Shown here: positions 49,820 through 58,885 of the stretch, piece after piece
Position numbering within the stretch: the first letter of the stretch is position 1
Layout: the number at the start of each line of letters is the position of its first letter
Assembly (NCBI GenBank): GCA_944386555.1
Contig: CALXBN010000025.1
Location: 41,438-105,437, forward strand
Source of the DNA: an uncultured Ruthenibacterium sp.
GTDB taxonomy: Bacteria > Bacillota > Clostridia > Oscillospirales > Ruminococcaceae
Direction: 5' to 3'
Length of the DNA stretch: 64,000 nt
The notes under the pieces: model-generated
What the model saw: only the letters and a program-made list of their open reading frames with translations
Told to the model about the DNA's origin: nothing
Database searches by the model: none
Program-made: the position numbers and the translations under genes

Positions 49820-50977
49820 TCAGTTTTCCGCGGGGCCGCTGTATCCCGTGAAAAGGGCGCGCACGGTGTCGGTGTAGTTTTTTACAGCGGTGGGCAGGGC
49901 ATAGGCACCGTCCAGCTGCTCGCGGCGGGCCCACACGGCGCCTTCGGGCGTGCCGGCCTGCCAGTGGAACAGCCAGCCGGTCATGTGCCATTCCAAATGG
50001 GTGAAGATATGCCGGGCCGGGCCCAGGTTCCCTGCGGGTTGGGCCGCAATACCCAGCCGGGCCAGGGCGGCACGGGACTGGGCGGCGTCCAGTACGCCCT
50101 CCAGCAGCACCGGCTGCCACAGCCCCGCCAGCAGCCCCCGGGCGGGCCGGCGGGTCAGCAGAAGGGCAGGGGGCTGGCCGCCCCCGGGCCTTTGCTGCGC
50201 GGAAGCGCCCGGCCCGGCGCCTTGGCCTTCCGGGCCCGGCAGCCCGCGCACCACCAGGCATACGGTATATTGGCGGATCTTCCGCACCGGGGCCTTGGCT
50301 TTCACTGGAAAATCCCCCTGCCGGCCGGCGGCCCGGGCGGCGCACAGCCCGGCCAGGGGGCAGGCAGCGCAGTTCGGCACGCTGCCGGGCAGGCATACCA
50401 AAGCCCCCAGTTCCATCAGGGCCTGGTTGTAGTCTCCGGGGCGGGCGGGGGGCTGGGCGGCCAGCACCGCGGCGGTCAGCCGGCGCCTGGTGTCCGGCCG
50501 GGCGATGTCCCCGTCATCCGCCAGCAGGCGGGTGAACACCCGCAGCACGTTGCCGTCCACCGCAGGGGCGGGCAGGCCGAAGGCGATGGAGGCGATGGCG
50601 CCGGCGGTGTATGCACCGATACCCGGCAGCTTTTGCAGCTCTTCATAGCAGGCGGGCAGCTGCCCGCCGTACTGTTCCATCACCAGGCGGGCAGCCTTTT
50701 GCAAATTGCGCGCCCGGCTGTAGTAGCCCAGCCCCTCCCACAGTTTCATCAGCCGGTCCTCGGGGCAGGCGGCCAGGTCTGCCACGGTGGGCAGGGCTTC
50801 CATGAACCGCCGGTAATATGGCAGCGCCGCCGAGACCCGCGTCTGCTGCAGCATGATCTCACTGACCCACACCCGGTAGGGGGTGGGCCGGCTGCGGAAA
50901 GGCAGCGTCCGGCGGTGCGTCTCGTACCAGGCCAGCAGCGGCCCGGCAATGGGCAGGCCGGCGCCCGGCGCGCTCAC
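49820..50977 (-). CDS. mutY: A/G-specific adenine DNA glycosylase
   Basis: The GTG at 50977 overlaps the stop of the HAD gene (GTGA) and gives 385 residues. MutY removes adenine paired with 8-oxoguanine. Motifs: WVSEIMLQQTRVSAALPYYRRFM, the helix-hairpin-helix LQKLPGIGAYTAGAIASIAFG, the catalytic Asp in VDGNVLRV, and four Cys for the 4Fe-4S cluster (CLPGSVPNCAACPLAGLC). The first Cys spacing is x7 rather than the common x6. The C-terminal MutT-like domain (RRPARGLLAGLWQ) that reads 8-oxoguanine is present. Confidence 0.95.
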   Translation of the reverse strand: MSAPGAGLPIAGPLLAWYETHRRTLPFRSRPTPYRVWVSEIMLQQTRVSAALPYYRRFMEALPTVADLAACPEDRLMKLWEGLGYYSRARNLQKAARLVMEQYGGQLPACYEELQKLPGIGAYTAGAIASIAFGLPAPAVDGNVLRVFTRLLADDGDIARPDTRRRLTAAVLAAQPPARPGDYNQALMELGALVCLPGSVPNCAACPLAGLCAARAAGRQGDFPVKAKAPVRKIRQYTVCLVVRGLPGPEGQGAGPGASAQQRPGGGQPPALLLTRRPARGLLAGLWQPVLLEGVLDAAQSRAALARLGIAAQPAGNLGPARHIFTHLEWHMTGWLFHWQAGTPEGAVWARREQLDGAYALPTAVKNYTDTVRALFTGYSGPAEN

Positions 50978-51819
50978 GATACGGCCTCCGGCCGGGCATG
51001 GGCCTGCAGCCATAGGGCCACGCCGTCCTCGCTGTTGGGGCCGATCACTTCCCCGGCGGCCTGTTTGGCTTCGGCGCAGGCGTTGCCCACGGCCAGGGCA
51101 CGGTCGGCTGCGGCAAACAGGGGCAAGTCGTTCAGGTTGTCGCCGAAGCATACAACATGCTTCGCACCGCACAGCTGCTTTACCGCCTCAAGGCCTGTGG
51201 CTTTGTCGCAGCCGGCAGGATATACCTCTACGGTGTAGCCCTGGCCGTAGTTGTTTACATAGCAAAAGCAGTCGACATCGTCCAGCTGGCTGAAGGCCTT
51301 ATACCAGCGGGAGGCACCGGCCGCGTCGTCCAGGCACAGCAGTGCGGCCAATACCCGGCAGCCCCGGGTAGCCCGGGCGAAGCTGTCGGTCTGCACAAAG
51401 GTCTTATAGGGGCTGCCCCGGCGCTCGGCCACAAATTCCTGTTCAAAGCGGCCGGTGAACTGCCTGTAGTAAGCCGTCAGATGGCTGTCTTTTTCACAGT
51501 ACAAAAGGGCTTCCTGGCCGGTGGAGTCCAGCAGAGTGCACACGGCGTCCAGCGCCGGGCCGGACAGCGCTTTAGCGGCCAGGGCCGTGCGGCTTGCCAC
51601 ATCGTACAGCAGCGTGCCGGTCATCAGTACAGCGGGCAGGCGCAGATACAGCCCGTCCAGCAGGTCCACCACGGTGGCGGGCGTGCGGGCCGAAGCCACG
51701 GTAAACTGCACGCCCTGGCTGATCAGCCCGTTCAGGATCTCCCGGCTGCGGGGGGAAATGCGCCCGTCAGGGCCCAGCAGGGTGCCGTCCAGGTCGGATA
51801 TATAAAGGGTATCGGCCAT
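50974..51819 (-). CDS. Cof-type HAD-IIB phosphatase
   Basis: The ATG at 51819 follows AAAGAGAGG and gives 281 residues. HAD motifs: DLDGTLLGPDG at residue 9 (nucleophile and acid Asp), VASARTP near 42, K in GCDKATGLEAV, and FGDNLNDLPLF near 225. The type IIB cap between motifs II and III marks it as a Cof/YwpJ-like phosphatase acting on sugar phosphates or flavin nucleotides. It is the upstream gene of a two-gene unit with mutY. Confidence 0.92.
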   Translation of the reverse strand: MADTLYISDLDGTLLGPDGRISPRSREILNGLISQGVQFTVASARTPATVVDLLDGLYLRLPAVLMTGTLLYDVASRTALAAKALSGPALDAVCTLLDSTGQEALLYCEKDSHLTAYYRQFTGRFEQEFVAERRGSPYKTFVQTDSFARATRGCRVLAALLCLDDAAGASRWYKAFSQLDDVDCFCYVNNYGQGYTVEVYPAGCDKATGLEAVKQLCGAKHVVCFGDNLNDLPLFAAADRALAVGNACAEAKQAAGEVIGPNSEDGVALWLQAHARPEAVS

Positions 51820-51875
51820 GATGCGCCTCTCTTTCTATAGACAAGGGCCGCTGCGGCAGGCCCTTTGCTGCTTCC

Positions 51876-51904
51876 ATTGTATCACACCGGCAGCCTGGTT
51901 ACAA
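51876..51904 (-). promoter_or_regulatory. Promoter of the HAD-mutY unit
   Basis: Minus-strand TTGTAA (51904-51899) and TACAAT (51881-51876), spacer 17, 57 bases before the start codon. Confidence 0.7.
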
Positions 51905-52016
51905 TACGCCGCCCTGCGGCGCTGCCGTTCGGGCCGGGCGGCAGCCGAAGGTTTGGCGCAACGCACAAAGCTTCCCTGCAGGTTTTATGCAACTTGCCCT
52001 TTTTGGTGCAAAGGGG

Positions 52017-52067
52017 TTGACAAACTTTGCGGATTCCTGTATAAATAGAACAGAACAAAAACGTTTT
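52017..52067 (+). promoter_or_regulatory. Promoter and operator of the LacI-type regulator gene
   Basis: TTGACA at 52017-52022 and TATAAA at 52040-52045, spacer 17. The palindrome AAAACGTTTT at 52058-52067, covering the expected start, is a LacI-family operator core and is repeated before the transporter gene. Confidence 0.85.
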
Positions 52068-52102
52068 CGGTACTGCGCGCCAGGCAAAGCGAGGTGGGGC
52101 AT

Positions 52103-53125
52103 GTGTCTGTGACGATCCAGGATGTGGCCAAAGCGGCCGGGGTGTCCGTGGGAACCGTTTCCAGGGCGCTGAACAACTACGCCGACATCAGCGAAAACAC
52201 CCGCGCGCGCATCATTCGCACCGCACAGGAGCTGGGCTACCATCCCAACCTGGTGGCCCGCAGCCTTTCCACAAAGCATCCGCGCAGTATTGCGCTGATC
52301 CTCTCCGGTTTCCTGGAAGAGACGATCATCAACGATTTTGAGACCATGCTCATGAAAGGCTGCTACCAGTTTGCCTTCGAGCACGGCGTGGACATTTCCA
52401 TTCATGTGATCAACAGCGCTATCCAGCGCCGGAAAAGCTATGAGCAGCTGTGCTACGAGCACAACATCAGCGGCGCCATCCTGTTCGGCCTGAAAACCAC
52501 CGACCCCTATTGTGAGGCCCTGGCCGACAGCAAGCGGCCCTGCGTCACCATTGATACCGAAGTCAAGGGGCCGCACGTCAGCAATGTCACGCTGGACCAC
52601 ATCGCCGCGTTTGATGAGTTGACCCAGTACCTGATCAGCCAGGGGCACCGGCGCATTGTGCTGGTGCACGGGCGCAAAGAGGCGATGGTCAGCATGGAAC
52701 GTTTGGCTGGTGCCTATCAGGCGATGGAGCGCAACGGCCTGCAGCTGACCCACGACCGGATCATTTATACCAATTTCCTGCGGGAAGAGGCCACCCAGGG
52801 TGTGCTGGACTATTTCAAAACCCATGCACCCGATGATGTCACCGCTTTCCTGTGCATGAGCGATATGCTGGCCATCGGCGTCATCGAGGCCCTCAAGCGT
52901 CTGGGCCGGCGGGTCCCTCAGGATTATTCCGTGGTGGGCTACGACGGCCTGGATGTCACCAATTACACCGATCCGCGCATCACCACGGTGGACCAGAATA
53001 TCAAAGAAAAGGGCTACGAAGCCGCGCGCCTGCTGCTGGATATGCTGGAGGGCCGGCGCCAGGCTCAGCGGCTGGTGCTGCCCCATATCCTGACGGTGAA
53101 AGACAGTGTACGGCGCATCGGATGA
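52103..53125 (+). CDS. LacI family regulator of the maltose locus
   Basis: GTG codons at 52094, 52103 and 52109 are in frame; the one at 52103 is best spaced from GAGGTG, giving 340 residues. The N-terminal helix-turn-helix and hinge (VTIQDVAKAAGVSVGTVSRALNNYADIS) are complete, with the LacI-type central CG-reading hinge region. The periplasmic-binding-protein-like domain (about 62-335) would bind a sugar. Operators before itself and before the transporter indicate autoregulation and control of maltose uptake and breakdown. Confidence 0.92.
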   Translation: MSVTIQDVAKAAGVSVGTVSRALNNYADISENTRARIIRTAQELGYHPNLVARSLSTKHPRSIALILSGFLEETIINDFETMLMKGCYQFAFEHGVDISIHVINSAIQRRKSYEQLCYEHNISGAILFGLKTTDPYCEALADSKRPCVTIDTEVKGPHVSNVTLDHIAAFDELTQYLISQGHRRIVLVHGRKEAMVSMERLAGAYQAMERNGLQLTHDRIIYTNFLREEATQGVLDYFKTHAPDDVTAFLCMSDMLAIGVIEALKRLGRRVPQDYSVVGYDGLDVTNYTDPRITTVDQNIKEKGYEAARLLLDMLEGRRQAQRLVLPHILTVKDSVRRIG

Positions 53126-53141
53126 CCGGCGGCTGCGGAAG

Positions 53142-53165
53142 AAACGGGCAGGTCCCGTTTTTTTC
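53142..53165 (+). terminator. Terminator of the LacI-type regulator gene
   Basis: AAACGGG, five-base loop, CCCGTTT, then four more T. Confidence 0.85.
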
Positions 53166-53175
53166 GGGCCGGTTC

Positions 53176-53189
53176 CGAAAACGTTTTCG
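53176..53189. promoter_or_regulatory. LacI-type operator before the maltose transporter
   Basis: A perfect 14-bp palindrome CGAAAACGTTTTCG. The core matches the operator in front of the regulator gene. A clear promoter between it and the ATG at 53277 was not found. Confidence 0.85.
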
Positions 53190-53276
53190 ATTCCGATGCG
53201 CCATCTTTGGACGGGTCGAGGCGGGTTTCCGCTTCAGATAGAAAAAGCATGTTCACAAGATGAAAAGGAGGACAAT

Positions 53277-54626
53277 ATGAAAAAGAAACAGATTTTGGCA
53301 GGACTTTTGGCCGGCGCCGTGATGGCAGCAGGGCTGGCAGGATGCGGCGGCACAGGCAGTGCGTCCGGTTCCGCCGCTGCGGGCAGCACCTCCGCTTCTG
53401 CCGGTGTGGTGGAAGTGACCATTCCTTCGTATAAAACCGGTGAAAATGTGGGCGCCATGTTTTTCGAGCCCCAGGTAGAGCGCTTCAACGAAAAATACGA
53501 AGGCCAGTATCATATCACGCTGGAAAGCCTGCCCCAGGACGGCTTCAATGACCGTCTGCGCCAGCTGGCCCAGCAGAACAGCCTGCCGGTTCTGGTGCAA
53601 AGCGGTGATATCGACTGGCTGCGGGATGTGGTATATCCCAACGGCCTGGCCTACGACCTGGCCCCCTGGCTGGAGGAGCACCCCGAGATCAAAGACCTGC
53701 TGCTGGCCGATGGCCTGGAGTACTGTACCGATGACGAGGGCCACATCTACAGCATGCCTCTGGCCACCGTTCGGCCTACGGGCTTTTTCTGGAACTCGGC
53801 CCTGTGGCCTACTGAAGCGGACCTGAGCGCTTTGACCATGGATGAGTTCATCACCGAGCTGGGCGACCAGAAGATCGCTTTCTCTACCGCCGAAAACGGC
53901 TGGGTGGCAGCCCTGTTCCTCACTGCGATGATCGCCAACGAGGAGGGCGGCGCCGAGTGGCTGCAGGCCGGCGTGGAAAACCGCATTACCGATTTTAGCG
54001 AGCCCGCTTTCCTCAGCGCCGTAGAAACCCTGCAGCAGCTGCTGCAGAACAATGCGGCCCCCAACTCCATCGGCGCTGCCTATGCCGATGCGGCCAACTC
54101 TTTCATGAGCAACCAGGCCGCCGTCATTGCCAACGGCCCGTGGATGAGCGCCGATTTTGCCGAGACCAATGCCGCCAACTGGAGCAACGGCTTTGACGGT
54201 GCCGATGTGCACGCGGCCCTGTTCCCGGGCCAGGTGGGTGTGGCCAACACCGCCACTTTCGGCGAGTGGTTCATCTCCGCCTCCGCCTCCGAAGAGGAAA
54301 TCGAGCTGGCTTTGGCCTTCCTGGAGTTCATCTACACGCCCGAAGAGCTGGAAGCCTACCTGCTGGCCGAGGGCGGCGACGCGCCCAACCTGGAGTACAG
54401 CGAGGAGTTCACCGCCCAGCAGGGCGAGACCCAGGTGCTGGCCGACCTGGCCGCAGACACCACCGAGGAAACCGTGTTCGTGCCCTGCATCCTGGACGTG
54501 ATCCCGTCTTCCGTGGCCAATGCAGACTTCGGCATGCTGCTGCCCAGCCTGGCAGACGGCACCTACACCGCCCAGGACTTTGCCGACCGCATGACCCAGG
54601 CGGCCCAGGAAGCCACGGCCGAGTAA
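53277..54626 (+). CDS. Sugar ABC transporter substrate-binding lipoprotein
   Basis: The ATG at 53277 follows AAAAGGAGGACAAT and gives 449 residues. Lipobox LAGC with Cys near residue 23, a Gly/Ser/Ala linker, then a family 1 solute-binding fold: FEPQVERFNEKYEGQYHITLESL, AQQNSLPVLVQSGDIDW, IYSMPLATVRPTGFFWNSALW and AAVIANGPWMSADF. Given its neighbours the ligand is probably maltose or a malto-oligosaccharide (inference). A strong hairpin separates it from the permease genes. Confidence 0.92.
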   Translation: MKKKQILAGLLAGAVMAAGLAGCGGTGSASGSAAAGSTSASAGVVEVTIPSYKTGENVGAMFFEPQVERFNEKYEGQYHITLESLPQDGFNDRLRQLAQQNSLPVLVQSGDIDWLRDVVYPNGLAYDLAPWLEEHPEIKDLLLADGLEYCTDDEGHIYSMPLATVRPTGFFWNSALWPTEADLSALTMDEFITELGDQKIAFSTAENGWVAALFLTAMIANEEGGAEWLQAGVENRITDFSEPAFLSAVETLQQLLQNNAAPNSIGAAYADAANSFMSNQAAVIANGPWMSADFAETNAANWSNGFDGADVHAALFPGQVGVANTATFGEWFISASASEEEIELALAFLEFIYTPEELEAYLLAEGGDAPNLEYSEEFTAQQGETQVLADLAADTTEETVFVPCILDVIPSSVANADFGMLLPSLADGTYTAQDFADRMTQAAQEATAE

Positions 54627-54658
54627 CGGCTGCAGCGGCGGAAAAAACTGTTTACTGC

Positions 54659-54704
54659 GCGGCGCGCCGCACCCCGGCCACAGCCGGGCGGCGCGCCGCC
54701 TTTT
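54659..54704 (+). terminator. Intercistronic hairpin between binding protein and permease genes
   Basis: GCGGCGCGCCGC (54659-54670) pairs with an identical self-complementary block at 54688-54699, with an inner CCCGGC/GCCGGG stem, followed by TTTT. It may terminate part of the transcripts or protect the upstream message, giving more binding protein than permease. Confidence 0.7.
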
Positions 54705-54758
54705 CCGTACCGCGCGGCGCGGCCGCGCTTTCCCGCAGTGAAGTGAGAGGAGGCCCCC

Positions 54759-55670
54759 ATGAAGAAAACCATCCCCCGCCCGCCCCGGGCCAAGGCCAGC
54801 CGGCTGCAGCGGGCCAACTATAAGTGGATCTATCTGTTTTTGCTGCCCACGGTGATCGTCTTCGCCATGTTCTACGTGATCCCTATCGCGCAGGTGTTCG
54901 TCACCTCGTTCACCCAGTGGGACGGCTTCAATGCGCCCGTGTTCAACGGCGTGCGCAATTATGTCAACCTGTTCAGCAGCCATTCCTTCCTCACCGCCCT
55001 GCGCAACCTGTTTTTGTGGGGCCTGGTGGCCGTGTTCCTGCATGTGGGCTTCGGTACGCTGGTGGCCTTCGTGCTGTTCCAAAGGCCCCGGGGCTGGAAG
55101 TTCACCCGCGCTGTATTCATGATCCCCAACGTTATCAGCGCCGCGGCCTGGGCCATGATCTACCGCTTCATCTTCAATGATGACTTTGGTGTGCTCAACG
55201 GCATCATCCGCATTTTTGACCCGGACTTCAGCGTCCAGTGGTTCTACAAATCCCCCTGGGCGTTCTGGGCGGTCACCTTTACCTGGCTGTTCTACGCGGT
55301 CATCGTCACGCTGATCGTCCTGGGCGATTTGCTGAATATCCCCACCGAGCTCACCGAGGCGGCCCGCATCGACGGCGCCACCGGCTGGCAGCTGATCCGC
55401 TGCATCCAGCTGCCGCTGTGCCGGGGTGCCATCGGTACCAGCATCATCTGCTCGCTGACGGCCCGCATCTCCATGTACGAGCAGATCGCCCTCACCACCG
55501 CCGGAGGGCCGGACTACCAGACCATGAGTCTGCCCATCTTGCTGGTGAACGCCATCACCGACTACCGCTACGGCTACGCCAATGCCGTGGGTGTGCTGAT
55601 GTTTCTTATCGGCCTGGCGGTACTGTATGTGGTGAACAGGGCCTTCCGCATGGACGAGAGCGACTATTGA
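54759..55670 (+). CDS. Sugar ABC transporter permease (MalF type)
   Basis: The ATG at 54759 follows AGAGGAGGCCCCC and gives 303 residues with six membrane helices. The first helix LYLFLLPTVIVFAMFYVIPIAQVF-like start (IYLFLLPTVIVFAMF) is typical of the MalF group. The EAA loop that contacts the ATPase is EAARIDGATGWQLIRCIQLPL near residue 200. It ends 10 bases before the second permease. No ATPase gene is present in this locus. Confidence 0.93.
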   Translation: MKKTIPRPPRAKASRLQRANYKWIYLFLLPTVIVFAMFYVIPIAQVFVTSFTQWDGFNAPVFNGVRNYVNLFSSHSFLTALRNLFLWGLVAVFLHVGFGTLVAFVLFQRPRGWKFTRAVFMIPNVISAAAWAMIYRFIFNDDFGVLNGIIRIFDPDFSVQWFYKSPWAFWAVTFTWLFYAVIVTLIVLGDLLNIPTELTEAARIDGATGWQLIRCIQLPLCRGAIGTSIICSLTARISMYEQIALTTAGGPDYQTMSLPILLVNAITDYRYGYANAVGVLMFLIGLAVLYVVNRAFRMDESDY

Positions 55671-55680
55671 GGTGAAGCGT

Positions 55681-56514
55681 ATGAATACTGTGAAGAAAAC
55701 CGCTACCCGCGCGCTGATGTACTTTGTAGAGCTGTTCGTCATCGTGCTGTCGGTGTTTCCCATTTTGTGGGTGATGATGTCGGCGTTCAAAACAAACGGT
55801 GAGATCCTCTCGGATCCGCTGGCCCTGCCCACAGCCTTTTCCATGGATGCCTTTGTGTACCTGTTTGAAACCTATAATTTCCCGCTGTACTTCTGGAACA
55901 GTTTGCTGGCGGCGGGCGTTTCCACCTTGGTCAGCCTGTTGTTCTACGCCATGGGCGCCTACGTCATCGCCAAGTTTCAGTTCCCCGGACGCCAGCTGCT
56001 GTTCATCCTGTTCACCATCACCCTGCTGGTGCCCGGCCACAGCAAAACGCAGCCCATCTTCTCTTTGGTGACGGGCCTGGGCCTGTACGACAGCATCTGG
56101 GGCGTCACACTGGTATATCTGTCCGCAGGCATGGCCATGTCCATTTTTGTGCTGAAAGCCGGGTTCATGGCCATTCCCAAAAGCCTGGACGAAGCCGCCG
56201 CCATCGAGGGCGCGGGCTTCGTGCGCACCTTCTGGTCCATCAACCTGCCCCTGGCCAAAAGCGCCCTGGCCACGGCGGGCATCCTGATGTTCCTGGGCAA
56301 CTGGAACGAATATTACTTTGCCTCCCTGCTCACCATGTCCGATTCCCAGCGCACGCTGCCCATCGCCCTGGCCTTCTTCACCAGCGAGTTCTCTTACAAT
56401 TATACCAATCTGTTTGCAGCCCTTACTGTGGTCATCCTGCCGGGCATCATTCTGTATGCTTTTGCCCAGGAACAGGTACAGGCCAGCGTGGCTGCCACGG
56501 GCATTAAGGGCTGA
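55681..56514 (+). CDS. Sugar ABC transporter permease (MalG type)
   Basis: The ATG at 55681 is seven bases after TGAGGTG and gives 277 residues with six membrane helices. MalG-type features are VFPILWVMMSAFKTNGEIL after the first helix and the EAA loop LDEAAAIEGAGFVRTFWSINLPL near residue 180. Together with the preceding permease it forms the channel for the sugar; a shared MsmX-like ATPase encoded elsewhere is expected. Confidence 0.93.
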   Translation: MNTVKKTATRALMYFVELFVIVLSVFPILWVMMSAFKTNGEILSDPLALPTAFSMDAFVYLFETYNFPLYFWNSLLAAGVSTLVSLLFYAMGAYVIAKFQFPGRQLLFILFTITLLVPGHSKTQPIFSLVTGLGLYDSIWGVTLVYLSAGMAMSIFVLKAGFMAIPKSLDEAAAIEGAGFVRTFWSINLPLAKSALATAGILMFLGNWNEYYFASLLTMSDSQRTLPIALAFFTSEFSYNYTNLFAALTVVILPGIILYAFAQEQVQASVAATGIKG

Positions 56515-56560
56515 GGCGCCCGACATCCACCCATGACTTCTTTATTTACAGGAGCCGCCT

Positions 56561-58885
56561 ATGAAATACGATACCCAACCCCTGGGATGGGCCGTGGAGG
56601 AAGACGCCTTCGACGGCCGCTACATCGCCAAGTGCGAATCCATCTTTGCCCAGGGCAACGGCTACATGAACCTGCGCAATGCCCTGGAGGAGGACTACGC
56701 CGGCCAGCGCCGGGGCGCCTTCGTCACGGGCACTTTCAACAAAGCCTTGCCCGATGAAGTGACCGAGCTGCCCAACCTGCCCGACGTGACGGCCCTGGGC
56801 CTGTACATCGACGGTCGGCGCTTCCATCTGGAGACGGGCACGGTGCTGGCCTACGCCCGCAGACTGGATCTGCGCACCGGCGAGACCGTGCGCACCGTCA
56901 CCTGGCAAAGCCCGGCCGGTGCGCGGCTGGCCCTGCGCTTTTCCCGTTTCGTCAGCCTGGCGGACGAGCACCTGGCCGCCTTCTGCGCCGAGATCACCCC
57001 CCTGGACGGCCCGGCGGCCCTGACGGTGCAAAGCGGCATCGACGGCCGGGTGACCAACACCGGCAGCCAGCACTGTGCCGAAGGGGAAAAACGGCTGATC
57101 GACGGCCGGGTGCTGTGCCTGTCCACCTGCACGGGCCAGACGGGGATTCCCATCGCAGTGCACTGCGCCCACACTTTCAGCCAGGCGCCGGAAAAACTGC
57201 TGCCTGTGATGGAGCGCCGGCGCTTCACTCTGCGCGCCGCCTTCCGGATGGAAGCCGGCCGGACTCTGCGCATTGAAAAGCTGGCCTGCTATCACACCGG
57301 GCGGGACCAGGCCTTCTCCGCTTTCGGCCAGCCCGACGGCATCCGGGACGCAGCGCCCGTGTGCGCCGCGGGCCTTGCGTGCATCCGCCGGGCCCTGGAA
57401 GAGGGCTACGACGCCCTGCTGGCCCGTTCCGCCGCCCGCTGGCGGGAATACTGGCGGGAGAAGGATGTGGTCATCGACAGCCCCGACCCCTTCGACCAGC
57501 TGGGCATGCGCTTCGCGCTGTACCATTTGAACATCATGATCAAGCGCGACGACGCCCGGGTGGGCATCGGCGCCAAGGGTATGACGGGGGAGGGCTACAA
57601 GGGCCACTCCTTCTGGGACACCGAGATGTTCCTGCTGCCCCACTATCTGCTGACGGACCCGGCCGCCGCCCGCACGCTGCTGGAATACCGCTGGCGCAGC
57701 CTGCCCGGCGCCTTCAAAAAGGCCCGGGAGAACGGCTACCAGGGGGCCATGTTCCCATGGGAGAGCGCCTGGCTGAGCGACGGAGAGGTGACGCCGCTCT
57801 TCGGCGCAGCCGACGTGGTCACCGGCGAGAGCATCCCCATCCTCACCGGCCGGCTGGAGCACCACATCACCGCGGACATCGCCTGGGGCGTGGGGCTGTA
57901 CTACCGGGCCACCGGGGACGACGACTTCATGGCGCGCTGCGGCTGTGAGCTGCTGGTGGAGACCGCCCGGTTCTGGGTTTCGCGCCTGGAGTGGAAACCC
58001 GAAAAGGCGCGGTACGAGATCTGCGATGTCATCGGGCCCGACGAGTACAAGGAGCATGTGGACAACAACGCCTTCACCAATTACCTGGCGGCGGAGAACC
58101 TGCGCGCCGCCGCCTGGGCCATTGGGGAGATGCCTGCCCGATGGCCCGCTGCCTGGGCCCAGCTGTCCGCCCGGGAAGACCTGTATGCCCTGGCGCGGGA
58201 ATTCCGGGACAAGGCCGGCCGGCTGTACCTGCCCGGCCCCGGCGCCGACGGCCTGGTGCCGCAGAACGACCAGTACCTCTCTCTTGAGAAAATCGACCTG
58301 TCCCGCTACAAGGCCCAGGCGGGCGTGTCCTCTATCTATGAGGACTACAGCCCTGCCCAGATGAACGGGCTGATGGTATCCAAACAGGCGGATCTGGTGA
58401 TGCTGCTGCGGGTACTGCCCGATTTGTTCAGCGACGATGTGCGCCGCAAAAACTTCCTGTTTTATGAATCCCGCACCCTGCACGATTCGTCCCTCAGCCA
58501 TGGCCAGCACTGCGTACTGGCGGCCTGGATGGGTATGGACGATATGGCCCTGGATTTTTACCGCCACGCCGTCGCAATCGACCTGGGCCCGAACCTCACG
58601 TCTTCGGACGAGGGCATCCACAGCGCATCCATGGGCAATGCCTGGCAGTGCGCCGTGTGCGGCTTTGCGGGCCTGCGGTGGGACGGCCAGGCCCTCAGCC
58701 TGGAAAACCGCCTGCCCGCGCCCTGGCGCAGCCTGGCGTTCCGTGTGCACTGGCGCGGGGCGAAGCTGGCGGTGCGCCTGACCCATACGGGCCTGACGGT
58801 GCGCCTGCTGGCGGGCCCGATGCCCCGGATCATGGCAGACGGGCGGCCCGCCGCAGTTCTGGAAGGAGAGGAGGAAGAGGCGTGA
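56561..58885 (+). CDS. GH65 maltose phosphorylase (or close relative)
   Basis: The ATG at 56561 follows ACAGGAGCC and gives 774 residues, close to known maltose phosphorylases. It would split maltose with phosphate into beta-glucose-1-phosphate and glucose. The N-terminal beta-sandwich begins with ESIFAQGNGYMNLRNALEE; the (alpha/alpha)6 barrel has KGMTGEGYKGHSFWDTEMF, and the catalytic acid is E495 in GPDEYKEHVDNNAFTNYL. The C-terminal phosphate loop LTSSDEGIHSASMGN is present. The next gene, encoding beta-phosphoglucomutase, overlaps by four bases, which strongly supports a phosphorylase. Other disaccharide specificities (kojibiose, trehalose) cannot be excluded. Confidence 0.88.
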   Translation: MKYDTQPLGWAVEEDAFDGRYIAKCESIFAQGNGYMNLRNALEEDYAGQRRGAFVTGTFNKALPDEVTELPNLPDVTALGLYIDGRRFHLETGTVLAYARRLDLRTGETVRTVTWQSPAGARLALRFSRFVSLADEHLAAFCAEITPLDGPAALTVQSGIDGRVTNTGSQHCAEGEKRLIDGRVLCLSTCTGQTGIPIAVHCAHTFSQAPEKLLPVMERRRFTLRAAFRMEAGRTLRIEKLACYHTGRDQAFSAFGQPDGIRDAAPVCAAGLACIRRALEEGYDALLARSAARWREYWREKDVVIDSPDPFDQLGMRFALYHLNIMIKRDDARVGIGAKGMTGEGYKGHSFWDTEMFLLPHYLLTDPAAARTLLEYRWRSLPGAFKKARENGYQGAMFPWESAWLSDGEVTPLFGAADVVTGESIPILTGRLEHHITADIAWGVGLYYRATGDDDFMARCGCELLVETARFWVSRLEWKPEKARYEICDVIGPDEYKEHVDNNAFTNYLAAENLRAAAWAIGEMPARWPAAWAQLSAREDLYALAREFRDKAGRLYLPGPGADGLVPQNDQYLSLEKIDLSRYKAQAGVSSIYEDYSPAQMNGLMVSKQADLVMLLRVLPDLFSDDVRRKNFLFYESRTLHDSSLSHGQHCVLAAWMGMDDMALDFYRHAVAIDLGPNLTSSDEGIHSASMGNAWQCAVCGFAGLRWDGQALSLENRLPAPWRSLAFRVHWRGAKLAVRLTHTGLTVRLLAGPMPRIMADGRPAAVLEGEEEEA

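Noticed and set aside
53253..55844. An 863-codon minus-strand frame opposite the maltose transporter genes
   Set aside because: Antisense shadow; the plus-strand genes have clear families and ribosome binding sites.
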